Origin: Pseudomonadota bacterium
GTDB taxonomy: Bacteria; Pseudomonadota; Gammaproteobacteria; Burkholderiales; Thiobacillaceae
NCBI GenBank assembly: GCA_030684775.1
Contig: JAUXXW010000015.1
Coordinates: 1 to 38,473 of the forward strand
Direction of reading: 5' to 3'
Length of the DNA stretch: 38,473 nt
Below the pieces are notes generated by a model. It made no database searches. It was not told the DNA's origin and was given only the letters and a program-made list of their open reading frames with translations. The position numbers and the translations under genes were made by a program. The first letter of the stretch is position 1; each line of letters begins with the position of its first letter. Below are positions 7,992 through 17,414 of the stretch, in pieces.

Positions 7992-8067
7992 CGTAGGTTG
8001 GGCAAAGCGTAGCGTGCCCAACATGGCGGCGGTGTCGTTGGGCACGCCACGCTTTGCCCAACCTACG
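7992..8067. repeat. dispersed palindromic repeat, copy B
   Basis: Left arm 7992-8022 and right arm 8037-8067 are inverted copies with one mismatch, both of the CGTAGGTTGGGCAAAGCG family, with a 14-nt loop. It lies in the 115-bp gap between the hemerythrin gene and nirJ, the only large gap inside the nir operon. Confidence 0.92.
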
Positions 8068-8082
8068 GCTACGGCCACGGCG

Positions 8083-8604
8083 CTACCCAGGTGGTTGGTA
8101 GAGCGGATACAACGAGCTTTCTTCGGTGGCGATGCGGCGGGTTAGAACCTGGGCGATTTCATCCAGTTCCCGGGCGAACTCGGACCAGGCCGCGTCGTCC
8201 CAAGTTTCACGTTCACTGTGGCGAAACAGGAACGAGGTCAGCGCCTTGCCGATGCCGCGCATCTCGTGTTGAAAGCCATGCACGACGGCAGCCTGCTCCG
8301 CCCCGCCGGTGTGCTGCAGATAGACATAAAAGCGCACGTTTTCCGTGAGCAGGTGTTCACGTATGGCGTTGCCGAAAAGCCCGAGATTTCGCGTCATCAG
8401 GTCGACATCGCGTGCCTGGCTGGCCGTGACGATGCCCCCGAACAGCTTTTCCAGACGGCGATGGTCTTCGATCAGGTGCGTGACCAGGCGCGGGTCATAG
8501 TGGATATGGGTACCCGGCGCGGTCGCCGTGGGGGCGGATTCGGCCGCCACCGTTTCGTTGCTTGCCTGACCAGACTGAAACCAGCGTTTGAAAAACTCGA
8601 ACAT
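8083..8604 (-). CDS. hemerythrin-like (HHE) domain protein in the nir operon
   Basis: A 173-residue cytoplasmic protein with a disordered Ala/Thr-rich N-terminus and a four-helix HHE fold: HLIEDHRRLEKLF, IREHLLTENVRFYVYL, HGFQHEMRGIGKAL and ATEESSLYPLY. His and Glu ligands are present in the first three helices. The last helix has EE but lacks the usual preceding His, so the diiron site may be altered. AGGAG precedes the ATG. It lies 28 bp after nirH, inside the heme d1 operon. Diiron proteins of this kind bind O2 or NO or repair iron-sulfur clusters, and a role in protecting NirJ or sensing NO is an inference. Confidence 0.85.
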   Translation of the reverse strand: MFEFFKRWFQSGQASNETVAAESAPTATAPGTHIHYDPRLVTHLIEDHRRLEKLFGGIVTASQARDVDLMTRNLGLFGNAIREHLLTENVRFYVYLQHTGGAEQAAVVHGFQHEMRGIGKALTSFLFRHSERETWDDAAWSEFARELDEIAQVLTRRIATEESSLYPLYQPPG

Positions 8605-8632
8605 GGCACGCTCCTGTGGTGGTTGGTGTTTT

Positions 8633-9139
8633 TTATGTGATGCGCAGCCCCGTCTTTTTCAGAATGCCCCGGCTGTAAAGAATGTCCGAGGCGCGACAGG
8701 AGTCGCCCAGCAGCGCGCGGATTTCCTCAACGTAGGCGGTCACTTCTTCGCGCGATTTGCCATGCAGCATGGCGAACAGGGTGTAGGGCCACTGCGGCGG
8801 GCGGCGCGGGCGCCGGTAGCAGTGCGAGACGAAATCCAGGCGTCCGATGCGTTCGCCCAGTTCATCCGCCTTGTCATCTTCCACATCCCAGACCGACATG
8901 CCGTTGGCGATATAGCCCAGAGCGTAATGGTTGGGCACCAGGCCGATGCGGCGGATGGCGCCGGCTTCCAGCATACGAGTCAGTCGTGCCATCACTTCCT
9001 CGGCGGCAATGCCGATCTGCTCGGCGATGGCGTGGTAGGGGCGCGGCACCAGGGGGAGACCGGATTGAGTGGCGGCGATGAGACGCAGATCCACCTCGTC
9101 TACCGGCACCGGTTTGCTGTTGGATGTCAGGCCGGTCAT
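8633..9139 (-). CDS. nirH: NirH, siroheme decarboxylase subunit
   Basis: A 168-residue Lrp/AsnC-like protein of the NirDLGH family: an N-terminal helix-turn-helix-like part (LPLVPRPYHAIAEQIGI, then EVMARLTRMLEAGAIRRIG), then a RAM-like domain with the family's HCYRRPRRPPQWPYTLF segment. The NirD/L/G/H proteins together decarboxylate siroheme to didecarboxysiroheme. It is assigned to NirH because of its position and its C-terminal RGILKKTGLRI. The hemoglobin gene stop lies 11 bp upstream. Confidence 0.9.
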   Translation of the reverse strand: MTGLTSNSKPVPVDEVDLRLIAATQSGLPLVPRPYHAIAEQIGIAAEEVMARLTRMLEAGAIRRIGLVPNHYALGYIANGMSVWDVEDDKADELGERIGRLDFVSHCYRRPRRPPQWPYTLFAMLHGKSREEVTAYVEEIRALLGDSCRASDILYSRGILKKTGLRIT

Positions 9140-9150
9140 GACTCAGGCAC

Positions 9151-9522
9151 TCAACACTCGACGATGTCCGCCTTGGTGCTGTCGATGAAGGCCAGTACCT
9201 CGCCACGTTCCCGCGCGGGCAGGCTGAAAGCATCCAGCGTGGCGTTGAGGTGGCCCATGAAGGCGGCCCAATCCGCCTCGCTGATCCGCATGCCCTTGTG
9301 TGACAGCTTCATGTCGCGGCCGGTGTAGTACATCGGCCCACCCGCGGCGTTGGACAGGAAATCAACCAGTAGCTGTTGTTCACGTTGCAGGCCATCATCG
9401 CTCCGGTGTTCCCAGAAACGGCCCAGCAGGGCGTCGCCGAACAGGCGCGGCAGCAGATTGGCGGCGACGGCGGCGATGGCGTCATAGCCGCCCAGGCGGG
9501 TGTACAGCGTTGCTTCTGTCAT
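9151..9522 (-). CDS. group I truncated hemoglobin inside the nir operon
   Basis: A 123-residue 2-on-2 globin: LYTRLGGYDAIAAVA at the start, the Gly-Gly-Pro turn and YTGRDMKLSHKGMRIS, where the His of LSH is the proximal heme ligand. ATG 9522 has AGGAG 8 nt upstream and was chosen over the longer start at 9546. Group I globins oxidise NO to nitrate when O2 is present. Located between nirG and nirH with 11-34 bp gaps, it is cotranscribed with nitrite reductase genes, which suggests NO buffering at the oxic/anoxic switch. Confidence 0.9.
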   Translation of the reverse strand: MTEATLYTRLGGYDAIAAVAANLLPRLFGDALLGRFWEHRSDDGLQREQQLLVDFLSNAAGGPMYYTGRDMKLSHKGMRISEADWAAFMGHLNATLDAFSLPARERGEVLAFIDSTKADIVEC

Positions 9523-9556
9523 GCTTTTCTCCTGGCAAATGAGCATCAGTGCTCAC

Positions 9557-10096
9557 TCACACATGTAACTTCAGTTCCACAAAAAATTCTCGTTCCTTGG
9601 GAAAGCGGTAGACCGGGTAGCCACTCACCGACTCGATGTAGCAGAAGGTGCTTTCCACTTTTTCCGGGGTTTCCGCCGCGCCCACGAACCAGAGGTTCAA
9701 TTCGTGTTCGCGTCGGTAGTTGTGGGCGATTTCCGGTTGCGCGTTGACGAAGGCGGCGACGCGGTCGAAGTCGTTTTCCGGTAGCGCCATGGCGGCCAGC
9801 ACATTGATTCCGCCCAGACGGTCGGCATTGAACAGCGGGCCGAAACGGGTCAGCACGCCCACCTCAAACAGATGTTCGATGCGTTCGATCAATTCATCTT
9901 CATCCAGCCCCAGTGCGGTGGCCGCTTCCAGGAAAGGCCGCTCGCCGATGGGGAAACCGCCTTGCAGGCCATTGATGATGCGGCGTTCGATTTCGTCCAA
10001 CGGTATCGGACCCGCCGTCGCTGTTTTCACCGCGGGAGCGGCCGGAGGCGGGGGCGATTCTTTGCGGTGCTTGGGCCTGCGTCTGATGCCGGCCAT
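9557..10096 (-). CDS. nirG: NirG, siroheme decarboxylase subunit
   Basis: A 179-residue NirD/G-type Lrp-like protein: a basic, Pro/Ala-rich N-terminal extension (~30 residues), HTH-like GGFPIGERPFLEAATALGLD, then HNYRREHELNLWFVGAAETP, the segment typical of the D/G branch. It takes part in decarboxylating siroheme. Its ATG immediately follows the nirDL stop codon. The assignment to G rather than D is by order (nirDL comes first). Confidence 0.88.
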   Translation of the reverse strand: MAGIRRRPKHRKESPPPPAAPAVKTATAGPIPLDEIERRIINGLQGGFPIGERPFLEAATALGLDEDELIERIEHLFEVGVLTRFGPLFNADRLGGINVLAAMALPENDFDRVAAFVNAQPEIAHNYRREHELNLWFVGAAETPEKVESTFCYIESVSGYPVYRFPKEREFFVELKLHV

Positions 10097-11092
10097 TCAG
10101 GCGACCTTTGCCAGCGCCGAATAGCGGGCGCCGCATTGCTTGAAGCGGCGGTGCGAGAACAGGGGCTCGCAGGCGATGTGTTCCAGTCCGAGTTCGCCAC
10201 GCAGGCGCGCCAATTCTTCCAGCACGGCGCCGCGATCCTGGCCGTGCAGCATGGAGAACAGGTTGTAGCGCCAGTGCGGCGGGCGGCGTGGGCGGCGGTA
10301 GCACAGGGTGACGGCGCGCTGCGCGGCAAGGGCGTGGCCGACCGTGGTGATTTCCGTGTCCGGCACGTCCCACACCACCATCGCGTTGGCGTGGTAGCCC
10401 AGTTCACGGTGTCGAACCACGATGCCGAAACGGCGGATGACGCCGAGGTCGCTCAGACGGGCAAGCCGCGTCAATACCGCCTCCTCGCGCCAGCCCAGGC
10501 GGGTGGCCAGAGCGGCATAGGGGCGTGGGGTCAGATTGAGGCCGCCTTCAAGCGCGGCGGCCAGGGAGTAGTCGGCCGCTTCGAGCGAAATTTCCTCGGG
10601 TTCGTCGCGGCGACGCGTGGGGTCGAGGTGGGGACGGGGTGCACCAGTGAGATCAAAGCCCAGGTCGATATGGAAGTCTTCCTGCATGGGCAGGTCGAGC
10701 ACCGGGCTACCCGCCAGATCGCCGATTTCACCAAGCACTTCCTCCACCCGCGTAGCGGTAGGCGCGGTGGCGACGAACCAGAGGTTGAAATCGTGTTCGC
10801 GCTCGTAGTTGTGGTTCACCTCGGGATAGGCGCTGATGGACTTTGCCACCGACTCGATCCGGGCGGGTGCTACCGACACGGCGGCCAGGGTGCTCCAGCC
10901 CAGGGTATGCGGGCGGAATACGGCGCCGATGCGGGAAACGGTGCCGTCTTCCGCCAGTTGATGCAGGCGTGAAATCACTTCCGCCTCGGAGATGCCCAGG
11001 CGGTGCGCCAGTTCCGCGTAGGGGCGCGAGACGAGCGGGAAATCGCGTTGCCAGTCATTGACGAGTTGGAAGTCGAGGGCGTCGAGGGTCAT
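10097..11092 (-). CDS. nirDL: NirDL fusion, siroheme decarboxylase
   Basis: A 331-residue fusion of two Lrp-like halves. Residues 1-~150 are D-type (FPLVSRPYAELAHRLGI, HNYEREHDFNLWFVATAP). Residues ~175-331 are L-type (LTPRPYAALATRLGW, LCYRRPRRPPHWRYNLF). A charged linker (PRPHLDPTRRRDEPEE) joins them. Separate nirD and nirL exist in many denitrifiers and fusions in others. Together with NirG and NirH this gives all four activities for siroheme decarboxylation. It starts 21 bp after the nirF stop. Confidence 0.93.
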   Translation of the reverse strand: MTLDALDFQLVNDWQRDFPLVSRPYAELAHRLGISEAEVISRLHQLAEDGTVSRIGAVFRPHTLGWSTLAAVSVAPARIESVAKSISAYPEVNHNYEREHDFNLWFVATAPTATRVEEVLGEIGDLAGSPVLDLPMQEDFHIDLGFDLTGAPRPHLDPTRRRDEPEEISLEAADYSLAAALEGGLNLTPRPYAALATRLGWREEAVLTRLARLSDLGVIRRFGIVVRHRELGYHANAMVVWDVPDTEITTVGHALAAQRAVTLCYRRPRRPPHWRYNLFSMLHGQDRGAVLEELARLRGELGLEHIACEPLFSHRRFKQCGARYSALAKVA

Positions 11093-11113
11093 GGTGCGTT
11101 CAATCCGAAATCG

Positions 11114-12370
11114 TCACAGCCCGAAGCGGTGCGCGCGCGACGAGAAGAAGATGCCGCTGGGGGCGTTGGCGGGCAGCTCGCCGAGTTTCTTGAAGGTCTC
11201 GGTGTCGTAGATGTCGACGCGGTTGGCGTCGCGCACCGAGACCCAGACGTTCTCGCCGCGCGGGGTGAATTCCATGTGCAGCACCGCCTTGCCGGGGTGC
11301 ATGGTGTGCATCACGGCGCGGCTTTCCACGTCGATGACCTGGACGGTGTCGTAGTGCGGGAAGGCGAAGTTGACCCAGAGGCGGCGGCCGGTGGGGTCGC
11401 TCATGACGAACACCGGCTGGCCGGCGACCGGAATGACGCCGACCTTCTGCCAGGTGGCGATGTCCACCAGCACCACTTCATGCCGGCCGACGCCGGGAAT
11501 GAAGGCGAGGTTGCCGGCGACCGCCCAGGTTTCCAGGTGCGGCATCTTGTAGACCGGCAACTTCTGTTCGCCCTTGCCGTAATCCGGCAAAGCGCGCTTC
11601 ACACCGCGTTCCGGGTGCCACATATCCAGCACCGCAACGCCGTCTTCGCCGTAGAGGCCGGCCACATACCAGCGGCCGTCACCGGTGATGAGGGCATCGT
11701 AGGGCTGGTTGCCGATGTTCTTGAACTTGGTGAGCTTTGGCTTACGCGGGTCTTCCGAGACGTCCATGATCCAGATTTCGCCGGCGTCGAACAGGGAGAA
11801 GACGAAACGGTTGTTGAAGCTGTCCTCCAGGCCGACCACACGCGAGAGGGCTTTGGTCTCCTCGGAATACGCGGGAATGTCGGCGACCTGTTCCAGGGTT
11901 TCCGCGTCGAACAACTTGACGCCACCCGGCACGTAGTTGGCCGCGGCGATCCAGCGGCCGTCCTGGGAAATGGCGCCGCCGATGGAGTTGCCGGACTGGA
12001 TCACGCGTTTGACGATGGTGCCGGTGAGCAGATCCACCTTGGTCAGGCCGCCGTCACGGCCGAAGACATAGGCGTATCGGGCATCGCGGGAGAACACGGC
12101 GGCGGCGTGTGAGGTGTCGCCGAGACCTTCAACCCGCTGCAACAGGCTGCGTTTGGTCGTGTCGACCAACTGGATCGAGCCCTTGGCGCGCTCGATGATC
12201 AGGCCGAGATCGCCGGTGCCGCGCAGTTCATCGGCGTGGGTTACCAGGGCGGGGAGGGTCAGGGCGAGGGCGGCCAGGAGGGTGAGGAGGGAACGGAATC
12301 TTGTGGGGCGAGGCGCGCTCGCCGATTCACCGCGTTTGGTGCGTGTGTCGCAGCCCATTGGAGAAGTCAT
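11114..12370 (-). CDS. nirF: NirF, periplasmic heme d1 biosynthesis propeller protein
   Basis: A 418-residue protein. ATG at 12370 overlaps the nirC stop (ATGA), and the longer upstream open frame is only a shadow of nirC. After a ~25-residue basic leader comes a signal segment (LLTLLAALALTLPALVTHA-DEL), then a d1-type beta-propeller without a heme c domain. Propeller landmarks include GLIIERAKGSIQLVDT, NYVPGGVKLFDAETL and HMEFTPRGENVWVSVRD. NirF works in the periplasm on a late heme d1 precursor, probably making the dehydrogenation substrate for NirN. Confidence 0.95.
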   Translation of the reverse strand: MTSPMGCDTRTKRGESASAPRPTRFRSLLTLLAALALTLPALVTHADELRGTGDLGLIIERAKGSIQLVDTTKRSLLQRVEGLGDTSHAAAVFSRDARYAYVFGRDGGLTKVDLLTGTIVKRVIQSGNSIGGAISQDGRWIAAANYVPGGVKLFDAETLEQVADIPAYSEETKALSRVVGLEDSFNNRFVFSLFDAGEIWIMDVSEDPRKPKLTKFKNIGNQPYDALITGDGRWYVAGLYGEDGVAVLDMWHPERGVKRALPDYGKGEQKLPVYKMPHLETWAVAGNLAFIPGVGRHEVVLVDIATWQKVGVIPVAGQPVFVMSDPTGRRLWVNFAFPHYDTVQVIDVESRAVMHTMHPGKAVLHMEFTPRGENVWVSVRDANRVDIYDTETFKKLGELPANAPSGIFFSSRAHRFGL

Positions 12371-12687
12371 TCCGGAAATCCTTTCAACAGTTCGTCCACG
12401 ATCCAGGCCGTGTCGGCTTCCGACAGGTGCGGGGCCCAGCCGGGCATGGCGGTACCGGGAATGCCGTGGAGGATGGCGGCGATCAGTGTCTCGGCGGGCT
12501 TGTTTTTCAAGGCCTCGGCGGTGATTGAGCTGCCGAGGCCGCCGGTGAGTTTGAGTCCGTGGCAAAAGCCGCATTCCTGGCGCACGAAGTGGGTGAGATC
12601 CTGCTGTCGGGCCACCGACAGGCCGCCGGCCTGAACGGGGAGCGCACAGCAGAAAATCAGGGTCGTGAGCCAGGGATGCGTTTTCAT
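12367..12687 (-). CDS. nirC: NirC, c55X-type periplasmic cytochrome c
   Basis: A 106-residue monoheme cytochrome c. The signal peptide ends near PVQA-GGLSVAR, the heme motif is C39-G-F-C42-H43, and the axial Met is in TAMPGWAPHLS. Small cytochromes in this position (NirC, c55X) deliver electrons to NirS or take part in heme d1 maturation. It lies 49 bp after nirS and overlaps nirF by 4 bp. Confidence 0.92.
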   Translation of the reverse strand: MKTHPWLTTLIFCCALPVQAGGLSVARQQDLTHFVRQECGFCHGLKLTGGLGSSITAEALKNKPAETLIAAILHGIPGTAMPGWAPHLSEADTAWIVDELLKGFPE

Positions 12688-12736
12688 GGGGGGGCGAGGC
12701 GCGGCGGCGGGCCGCCGCGCCTCGGGTCAGGTCAGG

Positions 12737-14500
<1,764 letters not shown>

Positions 14501-14533
14501 TTAACGATACGGTGGGGTGCCGGGGGGGGAGCC

Positions 14534-14547
14534 TTGACCAATATCAA
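14534..14547 (-). promoter_or_regulatory. FNR/Dnr/NNR-type box for nirS
   Basis: TTGACCAATATCAA fits TTGAY-N4-RTCAA. Its centre (14540.5) is 34 bp from a TATCGT hexamer at 14504-14509 on the minus strand, close to the class II activator distance. Expected start of transcription is near 14498, about 45 nt before the nirS ATG. Confidence 0.78.
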
Positions 14548-14574
14548 CCGGCCTTAAGGATATGGTTGTCGCGG

Positions 14575-14588
14575 TTGATCTATGTCAA
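14575..14588 (+). promoter_or_regulatory. FNR/Dnr/NNR-type box for the norCB transcript
   Basis: TTGATCTATGTCAA fits TTGAY-N4-RTCAA. Its centre (14581.5) is 33 bp from TACCAT (14612-14617), a plausible -10, which gives a transcript start near 14623 and a ribosome site just before the gene at 14650. The two boxes in the nirS-nor gap are 27 bp apart, end to start. Confidence 0.78.
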
Positions 14589-14649
14589 ACGCAATACGGG
14601 TGTATGCCACCTACCATCCGCCGCAACTTAGAAAGTCAGGAGACCTGCC

Positions 14650-14997
14650 ATGTTGGAACCCGTCTTGCTCGCCAACTTTTTTATTGTTTTCTTCAGCGCC
14701 GCCTCGGTCATCCTGTTCGGCGCTTCCTACGCCCTGCTGTTCGCCTGGTCGCGCGTCAGGTCGCGCCCCCGCTTGATGCCGCTGGCTTATGCCGCATATG
14801 GTGGCCTGGTCATTTCGGTGCTGACACTGGCCTTCCACGCCAACCTCTTCAACAACAATTTCTGGACCTTCATCGTCATGCTCATGCTGGTCGGCTATCT
14901 GGTCGCGCCGCATGCCATCTGGCATCTCTGTGTAGGAACGCACGAGGATGCACATGAGGATGAAGCAAATCCCATCAAGGTTTATCAACAGCGGTAG
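14650..14997 (+). CDS. three-helix membrane protein preceding norCB, function unknown
   Basis: A 115-residue integral membrane protein with three hydrophobic segments (LLANFFIVFFSAASVILFGASY, GGLVISVLTLAFHANLF, FWTFIVMLMLVGYLVAPHAI). It ends in a short acidic cytoplasmic tail, THEDAHEDEAN. AGGAGA lies upstream of the ATG. It is the first gene after the Dnr-type box and ends 18 bp before norC, so it is probably cotranscribed with the NO reductase. His residues occur in and after the helices (AFHANLF, APHAIWHL). I do not recognise the family; it could assist NorCB assembly or quinol/NO handling. Confidence 0.8.
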   Translation: MLEPVLLANFFIVFFSAASVILFGASYALLFAWSRVRSRPRLMPLAYAAYGGLVISVLTLAFHANLFNNNFWTFIVMLMLVGYLVAPHAIWHLCVGTHEDAHEDEANPIKVYQQR

Positions 14998-15015
14998 TAA
15001 ACAGGAGGCATGACC

Positions 15016-15702
15016 ATGTCACAGACGCAGGCGTTGTGGTGGGCATCCGAATCCTTTTGGCGGAAGACCGCCATCTGGGTTACGGCGGGCTCGTTTGTAG
15101 TACTCATCTTTCTCACCTTCGATACGGTGGATCAGATCACGGCCGGCAGTAAGGCCAACCGGGTGAAGGCCTACTCGGTCATCAACAACCGCATCGATTA
15201 TGTGTTCGATGAGAAACGCAACTTCCAGGTGCCGGTCATCGGCCCCGAGGAACCGCTGTTCGGCAAGAAATTGACCGAAGAGGAAGCCATGGCGCTGGTC
15301 AGCCACGGCAAGTTGACCACCCAGGCGAAGAACTGCATGAACTGCCACACGCTACTGGGCAACGGCGCCTACTACGCGCCCGACCTGACCAAGTCCTGGC
15401 TGGACCCGGCCTGGGGCTCCAAGGAAACCCGCGAGGAGACCATGGTCGACTTCCTGATGAACCCGCAGGATCGCTTGCACAACGCCCTCGGCCGCAAGAT
15501 GCCCAATCTCGGCATCACCGAAGCGGAAGCACGCGCCACCGTGGCCTTCCTGAAGTGGATGTCGGCGATCGACACTAATGGCTTCCCCACCAACTTCAAG
15601 CCGATCGATCAGTCCGACCCCGCGCCCGTGCCCGCGCCCGTGCCCGTGGCTGAACCCGCCGCCGCGGCCGATCCGGCCGTCGCCGCCCCGGCCCAACAAT
15701 AA
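15016..15702 (+). CDS. norC: NorC, cytochrome c subunit of NO reductase
   Basis: A 228-residue membrane-anchored cytochrome c: N-terminal TM helix (TAIWVTAGSFVVLIFLTF), then a periplasmic domain with heme motif C107-M-N-C110-H111 and axial Met in GRKMPNLG. ATG 15016 was chosen over 15010 because AGGAGG (15003-15008) is 7 nt from the former but only 1 nt from the latter. The C-terminal 30 residues form a Pro/Ala/Val tail (DPAPVPAPVPVAEPAA) not needed in typical ~150-residue NorC. NorC feeds electrons to NorB. Confidence 0.97.
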   Translation: MSQTQALWWASESFWRKTAIWVTAGSFVVLIFLTFDTVDQITAGSKANRVKAYSVINNRIDYVFDEKRNFQVPVIGPEEPLFGKKLTEEEAMALVSHGKLTTQAKNCMNCHTLLGNGAYYAPDLTKSWLDPAWGSKETREETMVDFLMNPQDRLHNALGRKMPNLGITEAEARATVAFLKWMSAIDTNGFPTNFKPIDQSDPAPVPAPVPVAEPAAAADPAVAAPAQQ

Positions 15703-15713
15703 GGAGAGTCAAC

Positions 15714-17153
15714 ATGGCAGCTATAGGCATTTCCAACAGCGCCCCCCTGAACGGAGGGCAGAAACTGGCGATGAAGTATTTCACCGTCGCCATCGCCCTG
15801 TTCGGCGCGCAAGTCCTGTTCGGCCTTCTGGCCGGCATCCAGTACCTGAATCCTGATTTCCTGTTCGGTATTCTGGATTTCTCGGTCAACCGCATGTTGC
15901 ACATCAATGCGATGGTGGTCTGGCTGTTGTTCGGTTTCATCGGTTCGGTCTACTGGCTGCTGGAGGATGAATCCGGTGTGCCCGTCGTCGGCTTGGGGTT
16001 GGGTAACCTGACCTTCTGGGTATTCACCCTGGCCGTCGTCGTCGTCGTGTTGGTCTATCTGCTGGTGCAGGTCGGCCCCGGCGAGTTGCAGTCGATCTGG
16101 TTGATCAACGAGGGCCGCGAGTACATCGAGGCGCCGCGCTGGGCCGACATCGGCATCGTCGTGTGCGTGCTGGTGTTCTTCTTCAACGTCGCCGCCACCT
16201 TCTCCAAAGGCAAGTTCACCAACATCGGTGGCGTCCTGGTGATGGACCTGGTTGCGCTGGCCGGCCTCTACCTGGCCGGCATGTGGTACACCCCCAACAT
16301 CTCCATGGACCAACACTGGTGGTGGTGGGTGATTCACCTGTGGGTCGAGGCAACCTGGGAAGTGCTGGTTGGCTGTCTGATGGCCTACGGCCTGATCAAG
16401 ACCATGGGCGTGCGTCGCAAGATCGTGGAAACCTGGCTGTACATCGAAGTCGCGCTGATGTTCGGTTCCGGCATCCTGGGCCTCGGCCACCACTACTTCT
16501 GGATCGGCACCCCCGAGTACTGGTTCACTATCGGTGGCTTCTTCTCCGCCCTGGAACCCATCCCGCTGGTCGCCATGGTGGTGCACGCGGTGTTCGATGC
16601 CGGCACCCACAAGGTGAAAAGCACCAACAACCCGGCCCTGGCCTGGATCATCGCGCAGGCTTTCGGCAACTTCTTCGGCGCCGGCGTCTGGGGCTTCATG
16701 CACACCCTGCCGCAGATCAACCTGTACACCCACGGCACCCAGTGGACCGCCTCGCACGGCCACCTGGCCTTCTTCGGCGCCTACGTCACCATGGTTATCG
16801 CCTTCATGTACATCGCCATCCAGAAATGGCGCGGCGACGTGTACATGAGCGGCAATCTGGTCGGTGCCTGGAAGTGGAAATGGGCGCTGTTCCTGCTCCA
16901 CGCCGGCATGATCACCATGACCATGGCCTTGCTGATTTCCGGCTACGAGCAGTCGCAGATCGAGCGCGCCATCGGTGGTTCTACCTGGATGGCTTACTTC
17001 GAAGCCCAGGGCCATGTCTGGTTCATGCAAGGCATGCTCTGGCGTCAGATTGGTGGCTGGATATTCGCCGCCGGCTTTGTGCTGCTCGCTTGGGACCTCT
17101 TGACCATCGGCAAGCGGGAAACCCGCCCCGCACTTAAGGTGCAGGGTGAGTGA
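15714..17153 (+). CDS. norB: NorB, catalytic subunit of cytochrome c-dependent NO reductase
   Basis: A 479-residue, 12-helix heme-copper-oxidase superfamily protein that reduces 2 NO to N2O. Heme/FeB ligands can be seen in VNRMLHINAMV, the HLWVEATWEVLV segment (His plus the Glu characteristic of NorB), LGHHYFWIG and SHGHLAFFGAY. AAGGAG precedes the ATG by 8 nt. There is no N-terminal fused cytochrome-c/quinol domain, so it is the cNor type, paired with NorC. norQ and norD do not follow; a strong terminator does, so these accessory genes must be elsewhere. Confidence 0.98.
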   Translation: MAAIGISNSAPLNGGQKLAMKYFTVAIALFGAQVLFGLLAGIQYLNPDFLFGILDFSVNRMLHINAMVVWLLFGFIGSVYWLLEDESGVPVVGLGLGNLTFWVFTLAVVVVVLVYLLVQVGPGELQSIWLINEGREYIEAPRWADIGIVVCVLVFFFNVAATFSKGKFTNIGGVLVMDLVALAGLYLAGMWYTPNISMDQHWWWWVIHLWVEATWEVLVGCLMAYGLIKTMGVRRKIVETWLYIEVALMFGSGILGLGHHYFWIGTPEYWFTIGGFFSALEPIPLVAMVVHAVFDAGTHKVKSTNNPALAWIIAQAFGNFFGAGVWGFMHTLPQINLYTHGTQWTASHGHLAFFGAYVTMVIAFMYIAIQKWRGDVYMSGNLVGAWKWKWALFLLHAGMITMTMALLISGYEQSQIERAIGGSTWMAYFEAQGHVWFMQGMLWRQIGGWIFAAGFVLLAWDLLTIGKRETRPALKVQGE

Positions 17154-17205
17154 CCGATGCTGTTGACTGAGTAACGGGTCTCCTCTCGATACCCCAAGCG
17201 ATTTG

Positions 17206-17237
17206 GCCCGCCGGCCTTGCCGGCGGGCTTTTTTTTT
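17206..17237 (+). terminator. Rho-independent terminator after norB
   Basis: Stem GCCCGCCGG (17206-17214), loop CCTTG, stem CCGGCGGGC (17220-17228), followed by nine T. It closes the norCB transcript. Confidence 0.95.
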
Positions 17238-17273
17238 GAGAAATCAGATGCCGCGCGGGAGAATGACGCGTTA

Positions 17274-17296
17274 TGTCCACTTGTGCGAAGTGGACA
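17274..17296. promoter_or_regulatory. perfect 9-bp inverted repeat, possible operator
   Basis: TGTCCACTT, centre GTGCG, AAGTGGACA, located between the norB terminator and the diguanylate cyclase gene. It has no T-run, so it is more likely a dimeric repressor site or leader hairpin than a terminator. Confidence 0.5.
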
Positions 17297-17315
17297 ATGT
17301 TATAGAGGAAGACCG

Positions 17316-17414
17316 ATGAAGCTCGATGCCTACCTTGACGGTGGGGCGAGATTGTCGGGATGGGTTCTGTCGACGCCGCGGCCAGCGGGCAGCTCGCCTG
17401 ACTCGTGGCTTTGA
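17316..17414 (+). CDS. possible 32-residue leader ORF before the GGDEF gene
   Basis: ATG at 17316 is preceded by GAGGAAG at 5 nt and opens a 32-codon frame (MKLDAYLDGGARLSGWVL...) whose end overlaps the GTG start of the downstream cyclase by 10 nt. The good ribosome site and the overlap suggest translational coupling. The peptide itself resembles nothing I know, and it may be non-functional. Confidence 0.35.
   Translation: MKLDAYLDGGARLSGWVLSTPRPAGSSPDSWL

Noticed and set aside
5332-8012. Two ~400-500-residue plus-strand open frames opposite nirN and nirJ
   Set aside because: Same antisense shadow effect; no domain, no ribosome site, and the minus-strand genes have intact catalytic motifs.
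15609-17030. 473-residue minus-strand frame opposite norC/norB
   Set aside because: His/Gln/Asp-rich shadow of norB; no start context.
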